This document shows positions 46,890 through 54,469 of a stretch of 64,000 bases of DNA, piece by piece. The DNA is taken from assembly GCF_038024875.1 (NCBI RefSeq), contig NZ_CP136136.1, positions 4,588,001-4,652,000 on the forward strand, written 5' to 3'. The stretch's first letter is position 1. The number at the start of each line of letters is the position of its first letter. Source of the stretch: Gordonia rubripertincta (GTDB taxonomy: Bacteria > Actinomycetota > Actinomycetes > Mycobacteriales > Mycobacteriaceae). The notes under the pieces were generated by a model. The model worked only from the letters and a program-made list of their open reading frames with translations. It had not been told where the DNA came from and did no database searches. The position numbers were made by a program, and so were the translations under genes.

Positions 46890-47660
46890 ATGGTCGAGCT
46901 GAAGTCACCGTCCGAGGTCGACGCCATGGGGGTGACCGGGGCGTTCATCGCGGATCTGCTCGCCGACCTCGCGGAACGGGCCGACGTCGGCGTCAATCTC
47001 CTCGACCTCGAGCAGCGCGCCCGCGACCTCATCACCGAGCGCGGCGCGAAGTCCTGCTACTGGGACTACTCGCCCTCGTTCGGGCGCGGCCCCTTCCGCA
47101 ACGTCATCTGTCTGTCGGTGAACGACGCGGTCCTGCACGGACTCCCCCACGACTACGTCCTGGCCGACGGCGACCTGCTGTCCATGGACATCGCGGTCTC
47201 GATCGACGGCTGGGTCGCCGACTCCGCCCGCAGCGTCATCGTCGGCACACCCCGCCCGGAAGATCAGCGGCTCGTCCAGGCGACCGAAGAGGCCCTGGCT
47301 GCGGCCATCGACGCCGCCCGCCCCGACGCCCGGCTCGGCGACATCTCCGCCGCGATCGGAGCCGTCGCCAAGTCCTACGGATACCGCGTCAACACGGAGT
47401 TCGGCGGCCACGGCCTCGGTCGCACGATGCACGAGGACCCGCATGTGGCGAACATCGGCAAAGCCGGGCGCGGAATGAAACTGCAGCCCGGACTGACACT
47501 GGCGCTCGAGCCCTGGTTCACGCTCGGCACCGAACGCATCAAGTTCGACGCCGACGGCTGGACGATCCGTTCGTTCGACGGCTCCCGCGGTGCCCACAGC
47601 GAACACACCATCGCCGTCACCGACGGTGCGGCACGCGTGTTGACGTCGCCGGTTCGCTGA
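46890..47660 (+). CDS. map: Type I methionine aminopeptidase
   Basis: The 256-residue enzyme removes N-terminal Met. The five metal ligands are in LSMDIAVSIDG (Asp), VADSARS (Asp), FGGHGLGRTMHEDPHV (His), ALEPWFTLGT (Glu) and AHSEHTIAV (Glu). It lacks the N-terminal SH3-binding extension of the longer mycobacterial MetAP1c. This would be an extra copy if the housekeeping map lies elsewhere (the ribosomal operon is not in the window). ATG 46890 has GGGGAACG upstream. It is divergent from the XRE gene and probably under the same operator. Confidence 0.93.
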   Translation: MVELKSPSEVDAMGVTGAFIADLLADLAERADVGVNLLDLEQRARDLITERGAKSCYWDYSPSFGRGPFRNVICLSVNDAVLHGLPHDYVLADGDLLSMDIAVSIDGWVADSARSVIVGTPRPEDQRLVQATEEALAAAIDAARPDARLGDISAAIGAVAKSYGYRVNTEFGGHGLGRTMHEDPHVANIGKAGRGMKLQPGLTLALEPWFTLGTERIKFDADGWTIRSFDGSRGAHSEHTIAVTDGAARVLTSPVR

Positions 47661-47692
47661 TCACCGGGCGGCGGACCCATACAATCGACGCC

Positions 47693-48442
47693 ATGCCAGC
47701 CGCCGGGTCCGACCCCTCCAGTTCCGACGGCTCACCAGCGTTGACCAACGGCACCGTGCGTGTCGAGGTCCTCAGCGTCGTCTTCCAGGTCCGCACTCCG
47801 CCTTCCGCGGACGGCAGCGACGCTCACCCTGCGCTGTGCGTCCTGCTCTCCCACACCGACGCCGAATCCGGTCGCTGGTCGCTGCCGGGCGGCGACGTCG
47901 CCGGTGACGAGACATTGTCGGTCGTCGCCCGCCGACTCGTCGCCGACACGATGGACGTCCGCGACATCGCCCACCTCGAGCAACTGTCGGTCTTCTCCGA
48001 TCCGGGACGTGTTCCCGACGTACGCACGATCGCGTCGACCTACATGGGACTCGTCCGCTCGGACAGCCCGGTGACCCTGCCCGAGGGGGCGGCCTGGTTC
48101 GCCGTCGACGCGTTGCCGCCGGTGGCCTTCGACCACGCCGAGATCATCGACACCGCGCGGCATCGCCTGGCGGCCAAGCTCTCCTACACCAACATCGCCT
48201 TCGCACTGGCCCCAAAGCAGTTCCCGATGTCGGAGCTGTCGGAGATCTACTGCGCCGCACTCGGTTACCCGGTGGACACGACCAACCTGCTGCGCATCCT
48301 GAGCCGACGCGCCGTGGTGGTGTCCACCGGCACCGTCGGCAAGACGGGCCGCTCCGGCGGGCGGCCGCCGGCGCTCTATGCGTTCGCCGACAACGAATTA
48401 CGCGTCACAGATGAGTTCGCGACGCTGCGTCCGCCGATGTGA
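47693..48442 (+). CDS. nrtR: NrtR-type NAD biosynthesis regulator, degenerate Nudix domain with winged helix
   Basis: The 249-residue protein has an N-terminal Nudix fold (about 20-160). The Nudix box is degenerate: GGDVAGDETLSVVARRLVAD lacks the catalytic REUXEE residues. A C-terminal winged helix (FPMSELSEIYCAALGY, LLRILSRRAVVVSTG, GRPPALYAF) follows. This is the NrtR pattern, in which the domain senses ADP-ribose or NAD and releases DNA. In M. tuberculosis Rv1593c adjoins nadA. Its 3' end overlaps the convergent DUF2567 gene by 38 nt. Confidence 0.85.
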   Translation: MPAAGSDPSSSDGSPALTNGTVRVEVLSVVFQVRTPPSADGSDAHPALCVLLSHTDAESGRWSLPGGDVAGDETLSVVARRLVADTMDVRDIAHLEQLSVFSDPGRVPDVRTIASTYMGLVRSDSPVTLPEGAAWFAVDALPPVAFDHAEIIDTARHRLAAKLSYTNIAFALAPKQFPMSELSEIYCAALGYPVDTTNLLRILSRRAVVVSTGTVGKTGRSGGRPPALYAFADNELRVTDEFATLRPPM

Positions 48443-49031
48443 GGTCCGATCCGGTCGGATCGTCGGCAGGGTGGTCGTCATCGAGATCTCCGACGCCGAG
48501 GTCTGCCGTTCGTGAGGACAACACGCACACCAGGTAGATGAGCGCGAAGGCGAACGGTGCGCAGATGAGCAGCGTCCAGGGCGCGCTGTGTCCGGCGCGA
48601 GTACCGCCGTCGAGCCAGAGGTCGGGCACCACGCGGTACACGGACTCCAGCGGGAGGCCGGCGATGCCGTCGTCGAACCGAAAGCCCGCCAGCCACATTC
48701 CGAACTGAGCGCCGATCGCGGATCCGCCCACCGTGCCGACTGCCGGGACCAGGAAACCGGTGACACCGCGCCACGGCCGCGCCGCTGCCCACGCGACGAG
48801 TGCGGCGACGCCGCCGTAGATGAACATGATCAGCGCGAAGGCGCCGACCCCGCCGAACTCGGTCGAGATGTCGTCGCGGGTCAGCCCCTTCAGGACGACG
48901 CCGGTGGTCGGCGGCGTCACCAGTGCCCAGATCGCGCCGGCGACCGCGCCGAGCACGATCACTGCCGCGGTCACCGTGAGAAGGGTCGCAACCGACCGGG
49001 CGGGACGCCGTCCGGACACCCGATCGCTCAC
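48405..49031 (-). CDS. DUF2567 membrane protein (Rv1591-like)
   Basis: The 208-residue protein has four hydrophobic segments, including TLLTVTAAVIVLGAVAGAIW, FALIMFIYGGVAALVAWAAA and WTLLICAPFAFALIYLVCVL. It ends in an acidic tail. M. tuberculosis has the same small membrane protein after its BsaP equivalent. GTG 49031 overlaps the bsaP stop (GTGA). The role is unknown; location in the biotin operon is the only clue. Confidence 0.82.
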   Translation of the reverse strand: MSDRVSGRRPARSVATLLTVTAAVIVLGAVAGAIWALVTPPTTGVVLKGLTRDDISTEFGGVGAFALIMFIYGGVAALVAWAAARPWRGVTGFLVPAVGTVGGSAIGAQFGMWLAGFRFDDGIAGLPLESVYRVVPDLWLDGGTRAGHSAPWTLLICAPFAFALIYLVCVLSSRTADLGVGDLDDDHPADDPTGSDLTSADAASRTHL

Positions 49032-49267
49032 CGACGACCCAGCTCGGCCGAGTCGACCGTCCCGTGGCGCGAGCACCGGGCGCTCCAGCCGTCGGGGCGC
49101 ACCTGCACGACCATGCGGCGTCCGCACTGTCCACAGAAGCGCGGCGGTTCAAGCCCCAGCCGCGCGGCAGGCGGGATGGCGTCGGGTGCCTGCAGTTCCA
49201 GTTCGAGGCCGGTGTACACGCCGAACCTGCACGGTTCGGCGAGCGGCCCCGGGACGGTGTCGATCAT
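49028..49267 (-). CDS. bsaP: Biotin synthase auxiliary protein, small Cys-containing
   Basis: The 79-residue protein lies after bioB and matches the Rv1590-type family shown to support biotin synthase in mycobacteria. Cys13, Cys45, Cys48 and Cys65 (RFCGQCGRR, ARCSRHG) are candidate iron-sulphur ligands. The start is ATG 49267, 49 nt from the bioB stop, in the same operon. The family role is recalled rather than shown here. Confidence 0.85.
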   Translation of the reverse strand: MIDTVPGPLAEPCRFGVYTGLELELQAPDAIPPAARLGLEPPRFCGQCGRRMVVQVRPDGWSARCSRHGTVDSAELGRR

Positions 49268-49316
49268 GAGAGAACACGCTACCGATCGTCTGGGATTGTC
49301 GGGAGTGGCGGAGATG

Positions 49317-50354
49317 TCAGATCGTGTCGTTGAGCGACTTGATCGGCATCGACAGGTCGCTGAGGAGGTCGAGGTCGTCCTCTGCGGGCCGGCCGAGCGT
49401 CGTCAGGTAATTGCCGACGATGACCGCGTTGATGCCGCCGAGAATGCCCTGCTTGGCGCCGAGGTCGCCCAGGGTGATCTCGCGGCCGCCGGCGAAGCGC
49501 AGGATGGTGCGCGGCAGGGCGAGACGGAACGCGGCCACCGACTTCAGTGCCTCCGACGCCGGCAGCACGTCCAGATCACCGAAGGGCGTACCCGGACGGG
49601 GGTTGAGGAAGTTCAGCGGCACCTCGTCGGGCTCGAGAGCGGCCAGATCGGCGGCGAACTCGGCGCGCTGCTCCAGGCTCTCCCCCATGCCGAGGATGCC
49701 GCCGCAGCACACCTCCATGCCGGCCTCGCGCACCATGCGCAGCGTGTCCCAGCGCTCCTCCCAGGTGTGGGTGGTGACGACGTTCGGGAAGTGACTGCGC
49801 GCGGTCTCGAGGTTGTGGTTGTAGCGGTGCACGCCCATGTCGCGGAGCTGGTCGACCTGCTCCTGGGTGAGCATGCCGAGGCTGCAGGCGATCTGGATGT
49901 CGACCTCGTTGCGGATGGCCTCGATACCGGCGGCGACCTGGCTCAACAGGCGCTTGTCGGGGCCACGGACGGCGGCGACGATGCAGAACTCGGTCGCACC
50001 GGTCTTCGCGGTCTGCTTGGCGGCCTCCACCAGCGACGGGATGTCGATCCAGGCGCTGCGCACCGGTGACGCGAAAAGGCCCGATTGCGAGCAGAAGTGA
50101 CAGTCCTCGGGGCAGCCCCCGGTCTTCAGCGAGATGATGCCCTCGACCTCGACCTCCGGTCCGCACCACTTCATGCGCACGTCGTGGGCGAGCTGCAGCA
50201 GCTCGGTCAGGCGATCGTCGTCCAGGCGCAGCACGGCCAGGACCTGCTCACGGTCGAGCGGTTCGCCGCGCCCGAGCACCTGTTCGCGGGCGATGGCGAG
50301 GATGTCGTCGGACGTCTGTGCGCCGCGGGTCGTATCGACGGTTGCCTGGGTCAC
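49317..50354 (-). CDS. bioB: Biotin synthase
   Basis: The 345-residue radical-SAM enzyme inserts sulphur into dethiobiotin. CPEDCHFCSQS (C-x3-C-x2-C) binds the SAM cluster; Cys in FCIVAAVRG, IACSLGML and Arg in ILRFAGGREIT belong to the second cluster. MGVHRYNHNLET is also conserved. GTG 50354 has AAGGAG 8 nt upstream; a longer in-frame extension upstream has no support. Confidence 0.96.
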   Translation of the reverse strand: MTQATVDTTRGAQTSDDILAIAREQVLGRGEPLDREQVLAVLRLDDDRLTELLQLAHDVRMKWCGPEVEVEGIISLKTGGCPEDCHFCSQSGLFASPVRSAWIDIPSLVEAAKQTAKTGATEFCIVAAVRGPDKRLLSQVAAGIEAIRNEVDIQIACSLGMLTQEQVDQLRDMGVHRYNHNLETARSHFPNVVTTHTWEERWDTLRMVREAGMEVCCGGILGMGESLEQRAEFAADLAALEPDEVPLNFLNPRPGTPFGDLDVLPASEALKSVAAFRLALPRTILRFAGGREITLGDLGAKQGILGGINAVIVGNYLTTLGRPAEDDLDLLSDLSMPIKSLNDTI

Positions 50355-50406
50355 GGGCTGAACTCCTTGTACTGGAACTGATCTGGTTCGGGCGGGCTGA
50401 ATCGGG

Positions 50407-51159
50407 CTATGAGGTCTGGGCGAGCGAGGTCGGATGGCCGGTGAGAGATGCGGCGACCCAGTCGGGGTCGAACCACGACGGGGCGGTTCGACGGAACTCC
50501 GCGGGCTCGAGGCCGGCGGCCCCGGCGGGCAGCACGCCCACCACCGGAACACCGGTGACCCGCGGCAGATCGGATCGATTGCAGCGCATCGCGAGGTCGG
50601 GCTCCTCTGGCCACCAACCGATCACGAGGCCGGCGGGCCGAAGCCCCCGTGCGCGAACCGCATCCACGGTCAACTCGGCGTGGTTGAGAGCACCGAGGCC
50701 GGGAGCCACGACGATGACGACGCCGTCGTCGGTGCCGGGCGCCAGGGTCTGGGCGGCGACGTCGAGGAGCGTGGCGGACTCCCCCAACCGCACCAGCACA
50801 CCGCCCGCGCCCTCGACGAGCGTGAGGTCATGGGTGGCCGCGAGGTCGTCGACCGCGCGCACGATGACGGCCGGATCGGCGAACGGCATCCCCGCACGCC
50901 GCGCCGCGGTGTCCGGGGCGAGCGGCTCCGGGTAGCGGTAGGACTCGACCGTGGTCACGTCCCCGGCGAGGCGTGAGACCTCGGCGAGGTCGCCGGGTTC
51001 GGCTGGGGCGACACCGGTTTGGACGGGTTTGCAGACGGCAACACTCCCCCCGTGGCCCGCAGCCGCGAGGGCCGCCGTTGCCACCGTCTTGCCGACGTCG
51101 GTCGAGGTGCCGGTGACGGCGAACACGCGACCGCGGGTAGCTGGCGCCGGCGCGCTCAT
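50407..51159 (-). CDS. bioD: ATP-dependent dethiobiotin synthetase
   Basis: The 250-residue enzyme carboxylates DAPA to dethiobiotin. The N-terminal P-loop-like FAVTGTSTDVGKT, KPVQTG and LVEGAGGVLV are typical; Asp/Lys of TDVGKT bind ATP-Mg. ATG 51159 overlaps the bioF stop (ATGA, 51156-51159). It precedes bioB by 52 nt. Confidence 0.94.
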   Translation of the reverse strand: MSAPAPATRGRVFAVTGTSTDVGKTVATAALAAAGHGGSVAVCKPVQTGVAPAEPGDLAEVSRLAGDVTTVESYRYPEPLAPDTAARRAGMPFADPAVIVRAVDDLAATHDLTLVEGAGGVLVRLGESATLLDVAAQTLAPGTDDGVVIVVAPGLGALNHAELTVDAVRARGLRPAGLVIGWWPEEPDLAMRCNRSDLPRVTGVPVVGVLPAGAAGLEPAEFRRTAPSWFDPDWVAASLTGHPTSLAQTS

Positions 51160-52340
51160 CGGGCACCCACCTCGCGGAGCGCGGCGTCGACGACCTCGGC
51201 GACGTGGTCGAGGGTCGCGGCGTCGAGGTCGGCGCGGACCGTGATCCGCAGGCGGGACGTGCCCGGCGGGACCGACGGTGGGCGGAAGCACCCGACCAGG
51301 ACTCCGCGGTCACGGCAGGCCGCGGCCGCGTCGACGGCACGCTGCGGATCACCGACGATGATCGAGATCACCGCGGCGGCAGGCTCGTCGACGCCGCAGG
51401 CGCGTGCCAGATGACGGGCATTGTCGCGCAACCGGTCCGGCAGCGCCGGGTCGGCACGCAGTATCCGCAATGCGGCACGCGCGGCGCCGACCGCTGCCGG
51501 ATTGAGTCCGGTGTCGAAGATGAAGGGGCGCGCGCAGTCGATCAGGTGCGACCTCAGGATCTCCGGTCCGAGGACCACCCCGCCCTGCGCCCCTAAAGAC
51601 TTCGACAGCACCGTGGTGACCACCAGATCGGGCGCGCCGGAAAGTCCCTGCTCGGCAACGAGTCCGCGCCCACCTGGGCCACGGACGCCGACGGCGTGGG
51701 CCTCGTCGACGAGCAACACCGCGCCGTGCGCGCGGGCCGCGGCATACAAGTCGGCAACGGGCGCGGGCTCACCGTCGATGCTGTACACCGAATCGGTGAC
51801 GACGAGCGCCCGCTCCTCGGTGCGCTCGGCAAGGGCGGCCCGCACGGCCTCGTGATCGCCGCGGTCGACGACGACCACGCGCGCCCGGGACAGCCGGCAG
51901 CCATCGATCAGCGACGCATGCGACCCGGTGTCACTGACAATCAGATCGCCGCGTCCGGCGAGTGCGGTCACCGCACCCACGTTGGCGAGGTAGCCAGACG
52001 AAAAGGCCAGTGCGGCAGGGAAACCCAGGAAGTCGGCCAGTTCGTTCTCGAGGTCGACATGGGCCTGGGTGGTGCCGACGACGAGCCTCGACGCCGTCGA
52101 TCCGCCACCCCACTGCGCGGCCGCGGCCTGCGCACCGGCGATGACGTCGGGGTGCGTCGACAGTCCGAGGTAGTCGTTCGAGCCGAGATTGACGGCGTCG
52201 GCACCGGCTCGTCGGACATGCGGCTCGCGATGCAGGCCGGCCTCGGCACGATCGCGTGCGGCACGGGCGAGCCAGGCGAGTCCGACCGCACCCGAGGTGA
52301 CATCCTGGCCGGCCACCGGCTGTCCCGCGGCGATGGTCAT
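51156..52340 (-). CDS. bioF: 8-amino-7-oxononanoate synthase
   Basis: The 394-residue PLP enzyme condenses pimeloyl-thioester with alanine. Visible are LGSNDYLGLSTHPDV, YLANVGAVTAL, SDTGSHASLIDGCRLS, VTDSVYSIDGEPAP, LVDEAHAVGVRG and the PLP lysine in TTVLSKSLGAQGG. ATG 52340 overlaps the bioA stop by 4 nt. Confidence 0.95.
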   Translation of the reverse strand: MTIAAGQPVAGQDVTSGAVGLAWLARAARDRAEAGLHREPHVRRAGADAVNLGSNDYLGLSTHPDVIAGAQAAAAQWGGGSTASRLVVGTTQAHVDLENELADFLGFPAALAFSSGYLANVGAVTALAGRGDLIVSDTGSHASLIDGCRLSRARVVVVDRGDHEAVRAALAERTEERALVVTDSVYSIDGEPAPVADLYAAARAHGAVLLVDEAHAVGVRGPGGRGLVAEQGLSGAPDLVVTTVLSKSLGAQGGVVLGPEILRSHLIDCARPFIFDTGLNPAAVGAARAALRILRADPALPDRLRDNARHLARACGVDEPAAAVISIIVGDPQRAVDAAAACRDRGVLVGCFRPPSVPPGTSRLRITVRADLDAATLDHVAEVVDAALREVGAR

Positions 52341-53653
52341 GATCGCGCCGCCACGAGTTCGGAAAATGCAGAGGATGTTTCGCCGAGCGTGGCACGCACG
52401 GCCGCGGAGATCCCGCGGACGATCGTCGCGACGTCGTCGGGGGTGCAGATGAACGGTGGCATCGTGTAGACGAGGTTGCGGAAGGGCCGCAGCCACGCGC
52501 CGGCGTCCATTGCAGCCGCGGTCGCCGCCGACATGTCGACGGGACGGTCGAGTTCGACCACACCGATCGCACCGTGCACCCGGACGTCGACGACGCCGTC
52601 GAGGTCCCGCAACGGCGTCAGCCCCTCGGCGAGACCCGCTCCGATCTCCGCCACGCGCTCGGCCCACGGGGTTTCGAGCAGCAGCTCGATGGCCGCGACA
52701 GCGACCGCGCAGGCGAGCGGGTTGGCCATGAAGGTCGGGCCGTGGGCGAGTCCGCCGGCCTCCCCCGCGCTGATGACCTCGGCGAGATGGGACGTGCAGA
52801 GCGTTGCGGCGAGCGTCATGTACCCGCCGGTGAGCGCCTTGCCGACGCACATGATGTCGGGGGCGACGTGTGCGGCATCGGCGGCGAAGAGTGTTCCGGT
52901 ACGGCCGAATCCGGTGGCGATCTCGTCGAAGATCAGCAGGACGCCGTGACGGTCGCAGATGTCGCGCAGGGCGGACAGATATGCAGGATCGTGGAAGCGC
53001 ATACCGCCGGCACCCTGGACGACAGGCTCGACGATGACGGCGGCGAGTTCGTCGCGGTGCTCCCGGACCGCGGCCTCCAGCGTGGTCACGTATTCCGGGC
53101 GGAAGTCGGCCGGGGGCGCGTCGACGAAGACCTGCTGCGTGAGGACCGCCGACCACATCGAGTGCATTCCGCCGTCGGGATCACAGACGCTCATCGGCGT
53201 GAAGGTGTCGCCGTGGTAGCCGCCGCGCCAGGTCAGCAACCGGGTGCGCCGCGACTCCCCGCGGCTGCGCCAGTACTGCAAGGCCATCTTGGCCGCGACC
53301 TCGACCGCGACCGATCCCGAGTCGCAGAAGAACACCTTCTGCAGTGGCTCGGGGGTGAGTTCGACAAGGAGTTGGGCGAGCCGCGCGGCCGGTTCGTGGG
53401 TGAGTCCCCCGAACATCACGTGCGACATCCGGCCCATCTGGACGGCGGCCGCGGCGTCGAGGCGCGGGTGCCGGTAGCCGTGGATCGCGGCCCACCACGA
53501 ACTCATGCCGTCGACCACGGTTCGTCCGTCGGCGAGTTCGAGGTGAACCCCCGACGCCGAGGTGACCACCAGCGGTCGGGTCGTCGCGGGCAGCGCCCCG
53601 TAGGGATGCCAGATGTGCTCGGCGTCGACACGGCTGATCTCGGCCTGGTCCAC
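52337..53653 (-). CDS. bioA: Adenosylmethionine-8-amino-7-oxononanoate aminotransferase
   Basis: The 438-residue class III aminotransferase makes DAPA using SAM as amino donor. HIWHPYGA near the start, SSWWAAIHGYRHP, FFCDSGSVAVEVAAKMALQYW, GGYHGDTF, LIFDEIATGFGRTG and the PLP lysine in CVGKALTGGYMTL are all BioA features. GTG 53653 has AGGAGGAG 6 nt upstream. It is the first gene of the biotin operon, downstream of three BioQ-like boxes. Confidence 0.95.
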   Translation of the reverse strand: MDQAEISRVDAEHIWHPYGALPATTRPLVVTSASGVHLELADGRTVVDGMSSWWAAIHGYRHPRLDAAAAVQMGRMSHVMFGGLTHEPAARLAQLLVELTPEPLQKVFFCDSGSVAVEVAAKMALQYWRSRGESRRTRLLTWRGGYHGDTFTPMSVCDPDGGMHSMWSAVLTQQVFVDAPPADFRPEYVTTLEAAVREHRDELAAVIVEPVVQGAGGMRFHDPAYLSALRDICDRHGVLLIFDEIATGFGRTGTLFAADAAHVAPDIMCVGKALTGGYMTLAATLCTSHLAEVISAGEAGGLAHGPTFMANPLACAVAVAAIELLLETPWAERVAEIGAGLAEGLTPLRDLDGVVDVRVHGAIGVVELDRPVDMSAATAAAMDAGAWLRPFRNLVYTMPPFICTPDDVATIVRGISAAVRATLGETSSAFSELVAARS

Positions 53654-53688
53654 GGCGCGCTCCTCCTGATTCTCTCTCCCCCGGATCG

Positions 53689-53747
53689 CCTGGACACCGT
53701 CCAGGATTCCTGAACACCGTACAGGGAATGCCTGGACGGTGTACAGG
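53689..53747. promoter_or_regulatory. Three tandem BioQ-type operators between bioA and bioQ
   Basis: Three 17-bp palindromes follow CCTGNAC-N3-GTNCAGG: 53689-53705 (perfect), 53709-53725 and 53731-53747. Centres are 20 and 22 bp apart, i.e. same face of the helix. They sit 36 nt upstream of bioA and 45 nt upstream of bioQ. Confidence 0.85.
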
Positions 53748-53791
53748 TAGCTCGCGTGGGCTGCTCCGACCGGGGTCACTACGCTGACCGC

Positions 53792-54349
53792 GTGAGCAAC
53801 ACCCGCACCGACGTCCTCCGCGCTGCCCGCGACATCCTGCGCGAGCACAGCCTGGCCGACCTGTCGATGCGCCGGCTCGCCACCGAACTCGGGGTCCGCC
53901 CCAACGCCCTGTACTGGCATTTCCCCAACAAACAGACCCTGCTGGCCGCTCTGGCCGACGACATCCTGGGCGCGGTCACGATCCCGGCCGCCGACCTGGC
54001 GTGGGACGAGCGGCTCCGCCTACTCGCCACCGGCATGCGCGCGGCCCTGCTCGAGGTGCCCGACAGCGCCGAAGTCGTGTCCTCGAGCTGGGCCAGCGGA
54101 CTGTCCACCAAGGCCATCGCCGCCGACATCGTCGCGGCCGGACATGCCGGCGGGCTCTCGCTGCGCGACGCGGAGGCCGTCAGCGTCGCGATCTGTCAGC
54201 TGGTTATCGGCCTGACCATCGAGGAACAGACCCGTGCGCAGATGGAACGTCTCGGCGTCATCGAACCGTCGGGCCGCGACTTCACCGGCGAGTTCGTCGA
54301 CGGGCTGACGATCATCCTCGACGGGGCCCGCACCCGGGCGCGTCGCTGA
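53792..54349 (+). CDS. bioQ: TetR-family biotin regulator BioQ
   Basis: The 185-residue TetR protein has an N-terminal HTH (DVLRAARDILREHSLADLSMRRLATELGVRPNALYWHFPNKQTLLAAL) and a helical ligand domain. It is divergent from bioA with three palindromic operators in between, which is the BioQ arrangement of corynebacteria and mycobacteria lacking BirA repression. GTG 53792 puts the HTH close to the N-terminus; an in-frame GTG at 53756 would add 12 residues and cut into the operator-proximal leader. Confidence 0.88.
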   Translation: MSNTRTDVLRAARDILREHSLADLSMRRLATELGVRPNALYWHFPNKQTLLAALADDILGAVTIPAADLAWDERLRLLATGMRAALLEVPDSAEVVSSSWASGLSTKAIAADIVAAGHAGGLSLRDAEAVSVAICQLVIGLTIEEQTRAQMERLGVIEPSGRDFTGEFVDGLTIILDGARTRARR

Positions 54350-54469
54350 TCTCCCAAGACCCGTGACCAAGTCGACCGGGTGTCGCAACCGCCGCGGCTC
54401 AGGAATTCACAGCTTCTGCGGGTACATTGCTACCCGGCCGAAACCGTTCCCGACCCGAAAGACTTCTCT

